From ZC4RG29 sp964521255 (lineage in GTDB: Bacteria > Bacteroidota > Bacteroidia > Cytophagales > Cyclobacteriaceae), in assembly GCA_964521255.1 (NCBI GenBank), contig CAZFRM010000024.1, positions 6,815 to 70,814 of the forward strand: 64,000 nucleotides of DNA. Direction: 5' to 3'. The notes beneath the pieces were generated by a model, which was not told the origin of the DNA, did no database searches, and worked only from the letters and a program-made list of their open reading frames with translations. Position numbers and translations under genes: made by a program. Each line of letters begins with the position of its first letter. Position 1 is the stretch's first letter. Shown in pieces: positions 1 through 9,422 of the stretch.

Positions 1-735
1 CGGGCTTTGAAGCGAACAATTCATCAGCATGAAGTGAACATGCAACTAAAGGATAAAGTAAATAGGGAGTTGGAAAAGAAAGTTCAGGAAAGAACATTTG
101 AATTGAATGATAAGAATCACCAGTTGGAAGAGAGCAACCGCAAACTTGAGCGCCAGGCTTTTGAGATTACCCAAATCAATTCCATACTGGACCTGGACAA
201 TTGGAAACTCAAGAACAGTATAAAAGAGGTTTTGAACGACAGGGTGATGGAGAAGCATGTAGATTACGCTCAGTTTAAAACCTTGTACCCTGATACTTTA
301 GCATGTTATCGATTTTTGGAAAGTCTTAAGTGGGCTCGCGGGTTCAGATGCCGTAAGTGTTCAAATGAAAAGTATTTTGGCGGGGCGCAGAAATTTTCAA
401 GAAGGTGTACCCGGTGTGGTTACAACGAATCCATTACATCGTACACCATTTTTCACAGCATCAAGTTTCCCATTGAAAAAGCCTTCTATATTGCTTACCT
501 GGCCGTTGTCGGAAATAAGGATTTTACATTAGAGGCCCTTGCTGAACAGCTCCAATTGCGGGTTAACACCCTTTGGGCATTTAAAAACAAGGTGATTGGA
601 CGCATTGGCGAACTTGAGCAAAAGGGAAATAAGCCACATGCCTCTCGTTGGGAGGAGGTTATTTTGATAACAGAGAGTCATTCGAAAGTTTCAAAGCGTG
701 CCCCATTTCATCGATTGCCGGCCTCTTTAAAATAG
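1..735 (+). CDS. C-terminal part of a coiled-coil regulator ending in an IS1595-type zinc ribbon/HTH (5' end outside window)
   Basis: The frame is open from base 1, so this is the tail of a larger protein; the TTG at 7 is only the first possible start inside the window. Numbering from that TTG, residues about 12-80 form a charged heptad-like coiled coil of the kind found after the membrane domain of sensor proteins. A CxxC pair at 115/118 and another at 134/137 form a zinc ribbon. A helix-turn-helix-like stretch follows at about 172-198. This ribbon-plus-HTH order matches the N-terminal DNA-binding part of IS1595-family transposases, but no DDE catalytic domain follows. I infer a membrane-linked sensor that borrowed a transposase DNA-binding module and controls the downstream SusC/SusD locus. 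The upstream part would settle this. Confidence 0.6.
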   Translation, partial: RALKRTIHQHEVNMQLKDKVNRELEKKVQERTFELNDKNHQLEESNRKLERQAFEITQINSILDLDNWKLKNSIKEVLNDRVMEKHVDYAQFKTLYPDTLACYRFLESLKWARGFRCRKCSNEKYFGGAQKFSRRCTRCGYNESITSYTIFHSIKFPIEKAFYIAYLAVVGNKDFTLEALAEQLQLRVNTLWAFKNKVIGRIGELEQKGNKPHASRWEEVILITESHSKVSKRAPFHRLPASLK

Positions 736-962
736 CATTTCTAAATCGTTCCCGGAATAATGTTTTTTTTGTGCAATTGGCTCTGTTAAGAATCCCTTGA
801 TGTGCCTTGTAATCGTTTGAAATCAATGTTTTTTTTCTGGAAAAAAGGCGTGCGATAAGTCACATGCTAACACGTGATTTTTCTCACTTTTTCGGCTAAA
901 AATTCCTCCTTTCCATTGATTAGTCCAAAATTCACTATACCCAAAAATTAAAAGTCACTCCT
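736..962 (+). promoter_or_regulatory. Presumed promoter/leader region of the first SusC operon
   Basis: This gap of 227 bases lies between the regulator-like gene and the first susC. It is rich in T-runs and holds no credible ORF. No clear TAnnTTTG minus-7 element was found, so the promoter position is unassigned. Since the following genes are closely spaced on the same strand, the operon promoter is most likely here. Confidence 0.35.
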
Positions 963-3900
963 ATGATTAAAAAACTACTAATTACTATGCTGATTCTTAG
1001 CCTTTTTTCTACCTATGGCTGGACTCAGGAAAAGCAGGTGAGTGGGAAGGTCACCTCTCAGGATGATGGTTCTCCTATACCGGGTGCTAACATTGTCGTT
1101 CAAGGTACAACTAAGGGTACAACCTCAGATGTGGAAGGAAACTATTCTCTGCAGTTAGCTGCATCGGAAAATATCCTCGTGTTTTCATTTGTAGGCTTTG
1201 TGCCCATTACCATCACGGTCGATGGACGCACAACCATTGATGTGGCCCTCGCACCAGACGTTACTGCCCTTGAAGAAGTTGTTGTGGTAGGTTATGGTGT
1301 GCAGAGAGAAAAGGATCTTACTTCTGCTATTAGCACCGTCAAATCAGACGAGATCGTTAAAACGCCAACCGGGCAGGCCATGCAAGCGTTGCAAGGGAGA
1401 GTGCCCGGACTGCAAGTTGTCAGCAGTGGTGCACCTGGAGATGCCCCGACAGTCCGCGTTCGTGGTATTGGTTCTTATCCCCGAAATGACGCTGAAGGCA
1501 ATCCTCTTAAAACTGAAGCCCCGCTTTATGTTGTGGATGGTATGTTTTTCGACAACATCGACTTTCTGAATCCTTCGGACATTGCCACTATTTCTATATT
1601 CAAAGATGCCTCAGCTTCAGCAATATATGGAGTCCGGGCCGCGAACGGTGTTGTCCTGATAGAAACCAAATCCGGTAAGTTTAATCAGAAAGCACAAATC
1701 ACGTATGATGGCTATTATGGAGTTCAGGTAGCGCAGAATGTAGTAAAGATGGCTAACGCGGAACAGTTTACTACCATGGCCCACGAATCAGGATCAGCGG
1801 CTGATGTTGCTTATATCGAAAATGCCATGCAACGGTATGGAAGAAGCCGGGTGAATCCCAATGTACCCGATGTTAATACCGATTGGTACGATGAAATTAT
1901 CACGCCCGCACCCATTCAGAATCATAGCATTGGTGTGATGGGAGGGAGTGAAAATGCAACTTATTCTATAGGTGCTGCTTATTTTAGTCAGGGAGGTATT
2001 CTCGACACGCAAAGTAATTTCGAGCGCTTCACAATCCGTTCAAAAATAGACTACCAGGCAAATGACTGGTTGAAGATCGGTGGAAATTTTAACGTAAGTA
2101 ATGCCACCAAGCTTGGTCAGGATGTGGTGGGACAGAATGGTGAGGCATGGAGGATAGCTTATTACGCCGTTCCCATTATGCCGGTTTATGATGAACAAAA
2201 CACTGAGGCCTGGCCGGTAAAATATGCCAGCGCACAAACCCTGGGTTACCGTGACGGAAAAAATCCTTTCCCCGCCATGGATTTCAATCGAAACGAAATC
2301 AAACTGAGGCAGATCAATGCTAATTTCTATGTCAAGATCGATTTCATTCCTGATAAACTATTTTTTCAGTCTACTTATAATTTAGGCTCGTCATATTCGA
2401 ATAGGAGAAATGTGGATTTACCTTATTTTCTTACCAACAATGCCCAGACTGCTATTTCAGCCATCGTTAAAAGAAATGATGATTACTATAACCAGATATG
2501 GGATAATGTGCTGACCTACAATGAAACCTTCGGGAAGCATAATTTTACCGTTATGCTGGGAACTTCATTTCGGGATGAAGCATGGGATATGATCACGGCC
2601 AGGGGAGAGGATCTTGCATCCCCGTACCAGGAAAAGGCGTGGTATCTCGATCAGGCCAATACTATTAAAACAGATGATGTAAGGGATGACGCCGAAAGAT
2701 TATACGGATTGTCTTATTTCGGTCGTATAGCTTATAATTTCAACGATAAATACTTAGTGTACGCAACCATGAGAGCGGATGGAAGTAACAAGTACCAGGA
2801 AACTTGGAGTTACTTCCCATCATTTGGGGTAGGATGGGTGATTTCCGAGGAAGAATTTATGAGCAACGTTTCAGGCATAGACTTTCTGAAGTTCAGGGCT
2901 AGCTGGGGCAGGCTTGGGAATGATAAAATCCAGCCTAGCAGCGGAGCAAATACCCTTTCCGTAGTTACGACTGCTATTGATGATGTACTGGTTTCAGGAT
3001 CTAAGTCAACCAATACATATGACGACTTAAAGTGGGAGCTAACAGAGGAAACAAATATTGGGCTGACGGCAAGAATTCTAAATAACCGCTTATCAATAGA
3101 CGCGGATTACTATGTTAGAGATACTAAAAACGCAGCCATTTTAGTACAACCTCCACTTGGTGCTGATGCGAGGCTTAAGCCAGTTGGCGTCATCCGAAAT
3201 AGCGGATTTGAACTTGCCTTGAACTGGAGTGATCAACTATCTGATGGTGGGCTTTCTTATAATATTGGAATCAACCTCGGTACGCTTAAAAATGAAATGC
3301 GCGATATATATGGTCAACTTTATATGAATGGGGGAACGGAAGAGTTTCGTCAGCGCACTTACATAGGGGAACCGTTAATGGCTTTTTACGGATGGCAGGT
3401 TGAGGGCGTTTACCAAAATGATGAGGAAGTGCAAAACGATCCTGTTGCAGTGGCTAACAATTTAGTACCCGGCGATTTTCGTTATCGTGATCTCAATGGA
3501 GACAATATTATCGATGATAAAGACAGGATGATACTCGGGTCATACTTTCCGTCTTTTACATACGGTGTAAATTTTGGAGCCAGCTTCAAAAATTTTGACC
3601 TGTCTGTCAACCTGATGGGGCAACAGGGAAATGAAATTCTTAATCGCAAGCGCGGAGAAGTTATCTGGACGCCCGATGGAAACATGGATGCTGACCTGGC
3701 AAAGAATCGTTGGCATGGTGAAGGTACCTCGAATAAATATCCATCATCCGCCGGTTTACGGAAGAGCTGGAATCAAAAGATGAGCAATTATTTCGTAGAA
3801 GATGGTTCATTCTTCCGAATCCAAAACGTAACTCTTGCCTACAATATCCGGGAGAAAGAATTGTTTGGAGCTCAAATACCAAATGCAAGGATTTCATTTA

Positions 3901-4025
3901 CCGCGGAACGACCGCTTACGGTATTCAACTACAATGGGTTTAACCCTGAAGTAGCCAATGGAATTGATACGCAAACGTATCCCATTCCCGCGGTATATAC
4001 GGTTGGCCTGAATGTTACCTTCTAA
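963..4025 (+). CDS. SusC/RagA-family TonB-linked outer membrane transporter
   Basis: This 1020-residue protein has an N-terminal signal peptide (about 1-22). A carboxypeptidase-regulatory-like beta-sandwich follows at about 25-105 (VSGKV...PGANI, FSFVGF). Next come the EEVVVVGYG TonB-box-like segment and a plug with the family signatures GRVPGLQV, VRVRGIGS, YVVDG and KDASASAIYG. The remainder is a beta-barrel ending in an aromatic residue (NVTF). SusC proteins import oligosaccharides through the outer membrane, driven by TonB and capped by the SusD lipoprotein. The next gene, 18 bases downstream, is that SusD. The length is usual for the family. The substrate is inferred from the neighbours (beta-glucan-type), not from this sequence. 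Confidence 0.96.
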   Translation: MIKKLLITMLILSLFSTYGWTQEKQVSGKVTSQDDGSPIPGANIVVQGTTKGTTSDVEGNYSLQLAASENILVFSFVGFVPITITVDGRTTIDVALAPDVTALEEVVVVGYGVQREKDLTSAISTVKSDEIVKTPTGQAMQALQGRVPGLQVVSSGAPGDAPTVRVRGIGSYPRNDAEGNPLKTEAPLYVVDGMFFDNIDFLNPSDIATISIFKDASASAIYGVRAANGVVLIETKSGKFNQKAQITYDGYYGVQVAQNVVKMANAEQFTTMAHESGSAADVAYIENAMQRYGRSRVNPNVPDVNTDWYDEIITPAPIQNHSIGVMGGSENATYSIGAAYFSQGGILDTQSNFERFTIRSKIDYQANDWLKIGGNFNVSNATKLGQDVVGQNGEAWRIAYYAVPIMPVYDEQNTEAWPVKYASAQTLGYRDGKNPFPAMDFNRNEIKLRQINANFYVKIDFIPDKLFFQSTYNLGSSYSNRRNVDLPYFLTNNAQTAISAIVKRNDDYYNQIWDNVLTYNETFGKHNFTVMLGTSFRDEAWDMITARGEDLASPYQEKAWYLDQANTIKTDDVRDDAERLYGLSYFGRIAYNFNDKYLVYATMRADGSNKYQETWSYFPSFGVGWVISEEEFMSNVSGIDFLKFRASWGRLGNDKIQPSSGANTLSVVTTAIDDVLVSGSKSTNTYDDLKWELTEETNIGLTARILNNRLSIDADYYVRDTKNAAILVQPPLGADARLKPVGVIRNSGFELALNWSDQLSDGGLSYNIGINLGTLKNEMRDIYGQLYMNGGTEEFRQRTYIGEPLMAFYGWQVEGVYQNDEEVQNDPVAVANNLVPGDFRYRDLNGDNIIDDKDRMILGSYFPSFTYGVNFGASFKNFDLSVNLMGQQGNEILNRKRGEVIWTPDGNMDADLAKNRWHGEGTSNKYPSSAGLRKSWNQKMSNYFVEDGSFFRIQNVTLAYNIREKELFGAQIPNARISFTAERPLTVFNYNGFNPEVANGIDTQTYPIPAVYTVGLNVTF

Positions 4026-4043
4026 CCTCAAAATTTTCTGAAC

Positions 4044-5576
4044 ATGGAATCAACTAAAAATATTTTTAAGACAAGCATTCTCTTAGTGTTAATGCTCACG
4101 GTCGTATCATGCCATAACCTGCTTGACGAAGGTCTTGAAAACACCAGATTTACTGCTCAAACTGATTATACGAATACAGCCAATATGATTCAACCGCTAA
4201 TCGGCGCCTATGCAGATTTTCAGGATCGTGGCTGGGAAGATTTCCCGGTAATTGCTGTACGGGGAGATGATGTCAATGCCGGAGGACTTGGCGACCAGCA
4301 GGATTTTGCTGAGGAAGACGTGTACAACTACAATCAGGGCTTTTGGATGTTCAACTCGGTGTGGCAGAATTTATACAGAGACATTCTCTCCGCACATTCG
4401 GCTATTGAGGAGATTACTAAGTATAAAGAATTTGCGCCAAATCCTGCTTTGGCAGACCAATATATTGCTGAAGCAAAAACACTCCGTGCCTTTTTGCTCT
4501 TCCAGCTTGGCAGAGTTTGGGGAGATGTATTTATTCCTGAAACATCCGTTCCTGAAGACATATATTTTCTGGACATATCCACCCGAGACGAAGTAATGCA
4601 ACACATCTCCGATCAGATGGATGAAGCCATTCCGTCATTGCCTGATGTACGGCCTAATGAGCGTACCGACATCCGGGGAGGTGTGACCCGCTATACAGCA
4701 CTTGCCATAAAAGCATTGGCTAACCTTGAATTGAGAAAATATCAGGAAGTGGCTGACGCTACTTCACAAATTATCAGCTCAAACAAGTTCACTTTAGAGT
4801 CTGACTACTACAATCTATTTAAGGTACCCGGAAAGCTCAACAATGAAAATATTCTTGAACTGCAGTATTCAGACTTTGGATCCGGCTCCGGTGATTTAAA
4901 ATATTACCTCTTCGAATTCTTCGGGCCACAAGACTGGACGCCTAAAGTTGCCGGTGCAGGTGGTGGCTGGGGTTTCTACGAGCCAAGTATTAAGTATATC
5001 AAGTTCATGCTTGACCGGGGAGAGAGAACACGACTGGAGACCAGCGTAATATTCACTAACCGTGGAATCGATGCGATTAAAACAGATCCAAACTATGCGA
5101 CCTTGCCTGCGTGGATTACCAATACCACTCCCTCCGGAGATCTCTTTAAAGACTATTCCCGCGCCATGTTTGCAAGTGGTAAACACTATCTCCCTTCTGA
5201 TCAGCTAACGCCTGGCCGTACGGCATATGGTACCAACAAAAATTTTACATGCATACGTTATGCGGAAATATTACTGATGCATGCTGAAGCACTAACCCAT
5301 GGGGCTACTGGTTCAGGCATGAACGCTGACCAGGCTGTGAACGCGGTTCGTGGCAGGGCTGGGTTGGGCAACTTGTCCGGTGTAACAAATGCGCAAGTCA
5401 TGGATGAAAAATTTGCAGAGCTGGCAATGGAGTGGGGCACCCGGTATTACGATATGGTCAGGCTTCAGGAATATGATGAGTTAAGCTATGAAGGAAGAAC
5501 ATTTACAGCAGACAAGATTTTCCTTCCATATCCTCAGGGACAGATAGATCAGCTTCCAATTTTAGGAGAGCAATAA
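4044..5576 (+). CDS. SusD/RagB-family nutrient-binding outer membrane lipoprotein
   Basis: The protein has 510 residues, a lipoprotein leader with Cys near residue 23 (VVSCHN), and the alpha-helical TPR-like scaffold of SusD. Typical features are EAKTLRAFLLFQLGRVWGD in the middle and the C-terminal stretch with YAEILLMHAEA, AVNAVRGRAGL and ELAMEWGTRYYDMVR. SusD forms the lid over SusC and binds the incoming glycan at the cell surface. It follows susC closely and precedes another surface lipoprotein, so the three genes are almost certainly cotranscribed. Confidence 0.95.
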   Translation: MESTKNIFKTSILLVLMLTVVSCHNLLDEGLENTRFTAQTDYTNTANMIQPLIGAYADFQDRGWEDFPVIAVRGDDVNAGGLGDQQDFAEEDVYNYNQGFWMFNSVWQNLYRDILSAHSAIEEITKYKEFAPNPALADQYIAEAKTLRAFLLFQLGRVWGDVFIPETSVPEDIYFLDISTRDEVMQHISDQMDEAIPSLPDVRPNERTDIRGGVTRYTALAIKALANLELRKYQEVADATSQIISSNKFTLESDYYNLFKVPGKLNNENILELQYSDFGSGSGDLKYYLFEFFGPQDWTPKVAGAGGGWGFYEPSIKYIKFMLDRGERTRLETSVIFTNRGIDAIKTDPNYATLPAWITNTTPSGDLFKDYSRAMFASGKHYLPSDQLTPGRTAYGTNKNFTCIRYAEILLMHAEALTHGATGSGMNADQAVNAVRGRAGLGNLSGVTNAQVMDEKFAELAMEWGTRYYDMVRLQEYDELSYEGRTFTADKIFLPYPQGQIDQLPILGEQ

Positions 5577-5593
5577 CATATTGATAGTTTAAA

Positions 5594-7360
5594 ATGATAA
5601 AAATGAAAGTACTAAAATATATAACAGCAGCTGCATCACTTGCATTTCTTGCTGTGGCCTGCAATGAGGGCATTGATCCCATTTCCAGTGTCGCTCCCGG
5701 GCCAGATGAAACTGCTCCGGCCATAACAATCACATACCCTTTGGAAGGAACAGAAATCAAAGTCGCCTCCGAGGTGGCTTCGGTCAATATTCAATTTGAA
5801 GTTACCGATGATATTGAGGTTCAATTGGTAGATGTTCTGATCGATGGAACCAAAGTAGCCACCTTCAATGAGTTTAAAGACTACCGGCGTTTTCTCGGAG
5901 AGTTTCTGTATGAAGGCCTGACAACAGGAGAGCACACACTGACCATTTCTGCAACCGACCTGGAAAATAAAACTACTTCCAGGTCAGTCAATTTTTCGAA
6001 GGTTCCACCTTACATACCCAGGTTTAGCGGCGAAATATTTTATATGCCTTTTGATGTGGGTGCAGACTTTACAGAATTGGTAAGCTTTACAAACTCCACT
6101 GTGGTCGGAACTCCCGGCTTTACATCGGGTGCGCAAGGCAGAGCATATGCAGGGGCGACTGACGCCTATTTGACTTTCCCTGCTGCTGCGTTACAGAGTA
6201 ACGAATTCAGCGCCTTTTTCTGGATGAAAGTTAATGCCGTGCCTGACCGTGCTGGTATTCTGGTTATTGGCCCGCCCGATGGAGCCAATCCCACTGCGCA
6301 GAATCTTCGAACATCAGGCTTCCGGTTTTTCCGCGAAGATGCAGCCGGAAAACAAAGATTTAAACTCAATGTTGGCACTGGGGCCAGTGAGAATTGGTTT
6401 GATGGAGGCCCGGCAGCTGATGTCGATCCAACATTAGATGAATGGGTCAGTTTCGCTTTCACTATATCGCAAACGAAAAGTGTCGTTTACATAGATGGCC
6501 AGATCGTAGCACAGGACGATTTTCCAGGCATAAGTTGGGCAAATTGTGATTTGCTTTCAATCATGTCGGGTGCTCCACGTTTTACGGGCTGGGACCATAA
6601 TTCCGATCTAAGTTATATGGATGAGCTGCGCTTGTTCAACAAAGCGTTGACACAGGATGAAATAGAAACTATTATCGGGGAAACCAAGCCTTATGAGCCC
6701 ACGTATGACGGCGAAATCTTTTATATGCCGTTCAACGGAAACAATACAGACCTTGTGAGTGGTACAACTGCCACAGCAGTGGGAACACCAGGTTTTGCAG
6801 GAGTAGGTGTACTGGGAGATTCTTATGCCGGAGCAGCTAATTCTTATCTTACTTTTCCGACTACCGGTTTATTAAATGAAGAGTTCAGTGCTACCTTCTA
6901 TTTGAAACTAAATGCAGTGCCTGACCGTGCGGGTATTTTGGTGATGAGCCCTGAAGATGTTGATCACCCCGATGCCCAAAACATCCGGACATCCGGCTTC
7001 CGGTTTTTCCGTGAAAATGCAGGTGGAAAGCAGAGATTTAAATTAAATGTAGGCAATGGTGCAGATGAAAGTTGGTTCGATGGTGGCGCTGCTGCCGATG
7101 TTGACCCTGCTGTTGATGAATGGGTACACCTTGCCTTTACGATATCGGGTAGTGAGTGCGTGGTTTACATTAATGGTAACGTTGTATCACCGGGAAGCTT
7201 TGGAGGAGTAGACTGGGCAGGTTGTGATGTTCTTTCAATCATGTCCGGTGATCCGCGTTTCACAGAATGGGGACATCATTCAGATCAAAGTTATATGGAT
7301 GAATTGCGCATATATAATAAAGCGCTTAGCCAGGCAGAAGTCCAGGCTACCATGAATTGA
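5594..7360 (+). CDS. Surface lipoprotein with Ig-like domain and two tandem LamG-like (concanavalin A-fold) domains
   Basis: The 588-residue lipoprotein has its leader Cys near residue 23 (AVACNEG). An Ig-like domain follows at about residues 35-137 (APAITITYPLEGTEI). Two LamG/lectin-like domains begin near 145 and 367, each opening with GEIFYMPF. The two copies are close: both contain TSGFRFFRE, GGKQRFKLNVG or its variant, and end with SYMDELR.(F/Y)NKAL. It occupies the position after SusD where SusE/SusF-like surface glycan-binding proteins are often found, so a glycan-binding role is likely. No catalytic residues are evident. A second in-frame ATG at 5603 gives an equally good signal peptide. 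Confidence 0.8.
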   Translation: MIKMKVLKYITAAASLAFLAVACNEGIDPISSVAPGPDETAPAITITYPLEGTEIKVASEVASVNIQFEVTDDIEVQLVDVLIDGTKVATFNEFKDYRRFLGEFLYEGLTTGEHTLTISATDLENKTTSRSVNFSKVPPYIPRFSGEIFYMPFDVGADFTELVSFTNSTVVGTPGFTSGAQGRAYAGATDAYLTFPAAALQSNEFSAFFWMKVNAVPDRAGILVIGPPDGANPTAQNLRTSGFRFFREDAAGKQRFKLNVGTGASENWFDGGPAADVDPTLDEWVSFAFTISQTKSVVYIDGQIVAQDDFPGISWANCDLLSIMSGAPRFTGWDHNSDLSYMDELRLFNKALTQDEIETIIGETKPYEPTYDGEIFYMPFNGNNTDLVSGTTATAVGTPGFAGVGVLGDSYAGAANSYLTFPTTGLLNEEFSATFYLKLNAVPDRAGILVMSPEDVDHPDAQNIRTSGFRFFRENAGGKQRFKLNVGNGADESWFDGGAAADVDPAVDEWVHLAFTISGSECVVYINGNVVSPGSFGGVDWAGCDVLSIMSGDPRFTEWGHHSDQSYMDELRIYNKALSQAEVQATMN

Positions 7361-7401
7361 TAGTTGGTTTAATAGTTTAGGGTTAAAGTTAGTTAATTTA
7401 A

Positions 7402-7440
7402 AATGATGAGGATTCCTGTTGTTCCGGGGTCCTCATTATT
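7402..7440 (+). terminator. Intercistronic hairpin inside the PUL operon
   Basis: An 11-bp stem with one mismatch (7402-7412 with 7430-7440) encloses a 17-base loop and is followed by a short T-rich stretch. It lies between the surface-lipoprotein gene and the first glucoamylase-like gene. It could be a partial terminator or mRNA-end stabiliser that gives more susC/susD/lipoprotein message than enzyme message. Confidence 0.5.
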
Positions 7441-7450
7441 GTATTATTTT

Positions 7451-9421
7451 ATGTCTGCCAAAAAAATATTCTTTCTCGTCGTTCTTGTTTGCTCTTTGTT
7501 GAGCTGTGAAGATGAAGCTGATAAGGGCGATCTGGCGCTCCTGCATGCGTTCGTAGGTTCAACTGAAATTAATCTTACTGAACCCCTAAGCATAGATCTT
7601 CCGGTAGACAGGTCAATATCATTAGTATTTTCTAAGGCCCTGGATAAAGCTTCTGCAATTAACTCCACTCAATTAAAAACCAATGGACAGGCGGTAGGAA
7701 ATGATATCAGCTTCACATCAGAGAATACGACCATGGTCATTTTTCCAACGGGCGGTTTACAAAACAATTCCACTTATGTCATTGAACTATCGGACGGACT
7801 AAAGGGCGAAAAGGGAGAAAGTTTTATACCCACTCAAATTTCCTTTAAAACTATTATCGGAAATCTTGCGATAGCTTCAATGACAATTGGAGGTAAAGAG
7901 GTGTCTGGAACAAGCCGCTTGAAAGATATCCCTCTCGATTTACTAATGGAGATAAACTTTACCGTTCCCGTGGATGAGGAGTCATTGAAAGATGCAATTG
8001 ACTTAATCGGCCCGGGTTCTGTTGAACTCATGGTAACAATGTCTGATAACAATCAAAAAGCTACATTAACAGGCAATGCTCCGCTAAGTTATCTGAGTAA
8101 ATACCAATTCAATTTATCAAATGAATTGAAAGGACTGGGTGGAGAAAATTTCTCCGGGTTTTCCAAAATATTTTATTCAGCAGTAGATGAAACGCCAAAG
8201 TTTCCCCTTATCTCAGATGAGGAACTCCTTAGTAAAATACAACAGCAAACTTTTCATTACTTCTGGGAATTTGCGCATCCGGCCAGTGGAATGGCAAGGG
8301 AACGAAATACTTCCGGAGACCTTGTAACCAGTGGAGGAAGTGGCTTTGGAATTATGGCCCTTGTTGTTGGCATGGAGAGAAACTTTATAACACGTGAAGA
8401 AGGTCTGGCACGCATGGATAAGATTCTGGATTTCCTGGAAACATCTCAACGCTTTCATGGTGCATGGCCACATTGGATCAATGGCAACACAGGTGAAGTA
8501 ATTCCATTCAGTGCGAATGATAATGGAGGCGATCTTGTAGAGACCTCTTTTCTGGTTCAAGGTCTTATCACATTCCGGCAATATCTCAATGCCGGAATAT
8601 CGGCAGAAAATAATTTAATTGATCGAATCAATACTTTATGGCAAGCGGTTGAGTGGGATTGGTACAGGCGTGACGGGCAGCAGGTTCTTTACTGGCACTG
8701 GTCGCCTACCGTTGATTGGGCAATGAATCATCAAATAAAAGGATGGAATGAATGCCTTATAACGTACGTACTGGCCGCTTCATCATCCGCACATGGAATA
8801 CCAAAAAGTGTTTATGATAATGGTTGGGCTAGCAATGGCGGAGTGCAAAATGGAAATGCTTATGAAGGCGTGACACTTCCGTTGGGTACTGAAGAAGGTG
8901 GTCCTCTTTTCTTTTCTCACTATTCTTTCCTCGGACTTAATCCTGGAAAGCTAAGTGATCCTTATGCAAACTATCTGACACAGAATGTTAACCATTCATT
9001 GATTAACTATAAATACTGTGTCCGTAATCCAAAAGACTTTGTTGGTTACACTGAAGAATGTTGGGGACTTACTGCAAGCGATAATCAGAGTGGATATTCC
9101 GCGCATTCCCCTACGAATGATCTCGGTGTTATTACACCAACAGCTGCATTGTCGGCCTTTCCCTATACGCCAGATGAATCAATGAAAGCGCTTAAGTTTT
9201 TTTATTACACCATGGGCGACAGGCTTTTTGGTGAGTATGGATTTTATGATGCGTTCAATATCACCGAAGGATGGACGGCAAGTTCTTATTTAGCGATTGA
9301 CCAGGGTCCCATCATAATTATGATTGAGAATTATCGTACGGGATTGCTGTGGAATTTATTTATGTCTGCGCCCGAAGTGCAGGATGGTTTAAGTACTCTC
9401 GGCTTTACAGTGACGAATTAA
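7451..9421 (+). CDS. GH144-like (glucoamylase-like fold) lipoprotein with N-terminal Ig-like domains
   Basis: From the ATG at 7451 the product has 656 residues with a lipoprotein leader (SLLSCEDE). The upstream in-frame ATG at 7403 would place a hairpin arm in the coding sequence and bury the signal peptide, so I chose 7451. Residues about 30-245 look like two bacterial Ig-like (Big_5-type) domains (INLTEPLSIDLPVDRSISLVFSKAL). From about 254 the protein has the PF10091 glucoamylase-like (alpha/alpha)6 catalytic domain, with SGFGIMALVVGMER, HGAWPHW, DNGGDLVETSFLVQGL, LYWHWSP, CWGLTASD and AIDQGPI. Characterised relatives (GH144) cleave beta-1,2-glucan. It is related to the gene at 11222. Confidence 0.82.
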   Translation: MSAKKIFFLVVLVCSLLSCEDEADKGDLALLHAFVGSTEINLTEPLSIDLPVDRSISLVFSKALDKASAINSTQLKTNGQAVGNDISFTSENTTMVIFPTGGLQNNSTYVIELSDGLKGEKGESFIPTQISFKTIIGNLAIASMTIGGKEVSGTSRLKDIPLDLLMEINFTVPVDEESLKDAIDLIGPGSVELMVTMSDNNQKATLTGNAPLSYLSKYQFNLSNELKGLGGENFSGFSKIFYSAVDETPKFPLISDEELLSKIQQQTFHYFWEFAHPASGMARERNTSGDLVTSGGSGFGIMALVVGMERNFITREEGLARMDKILDFLETSQRFHGAWPHWINGNTGEVIPFSANDNGGDLVETSFLVQGLITFRQYLNAGISAENNLIDRINTLWQAVEWDWYRRDGQQVLYWHWSPTVDWAMNHQIKGWNECLITYVLAASSSAHGIPKSVYDNGWASNGGVQNGNAYEGVTLPLGTEEGGPLFFSHYSFLGLNPGKLSDPYANYLTQNVNHSLINYKYCVRNPKDFVGYTEECWGLTASDNQSGYSAHSPTNDLGVITPTAALSAFPYTPDESMKALKFFYYTMGDRLFGEYGFYDAFNITEGWTASSYLAIDQGPIIIMIENYRTGLLWNLFMSAPEVQDGLSTLGFTVTN

Positions 9422-9422
9422 A

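Noticed and set aside
1..735. Active IS1595-type insertion sequence at the left edge
   Set aside because: Only the zinc ribbon and HTH part is present, without the DDE domain or terminal inverted repeats, and the ribbon follows a long coiled coil.
7403..7450. Longer start for the first GH144-like lipoprotein
   Set aside because: It would place a hairpin arm in the coding sequence and push the signal peptide to residue 17; the ATG at 7451 gives a normal lipoprotein leader.
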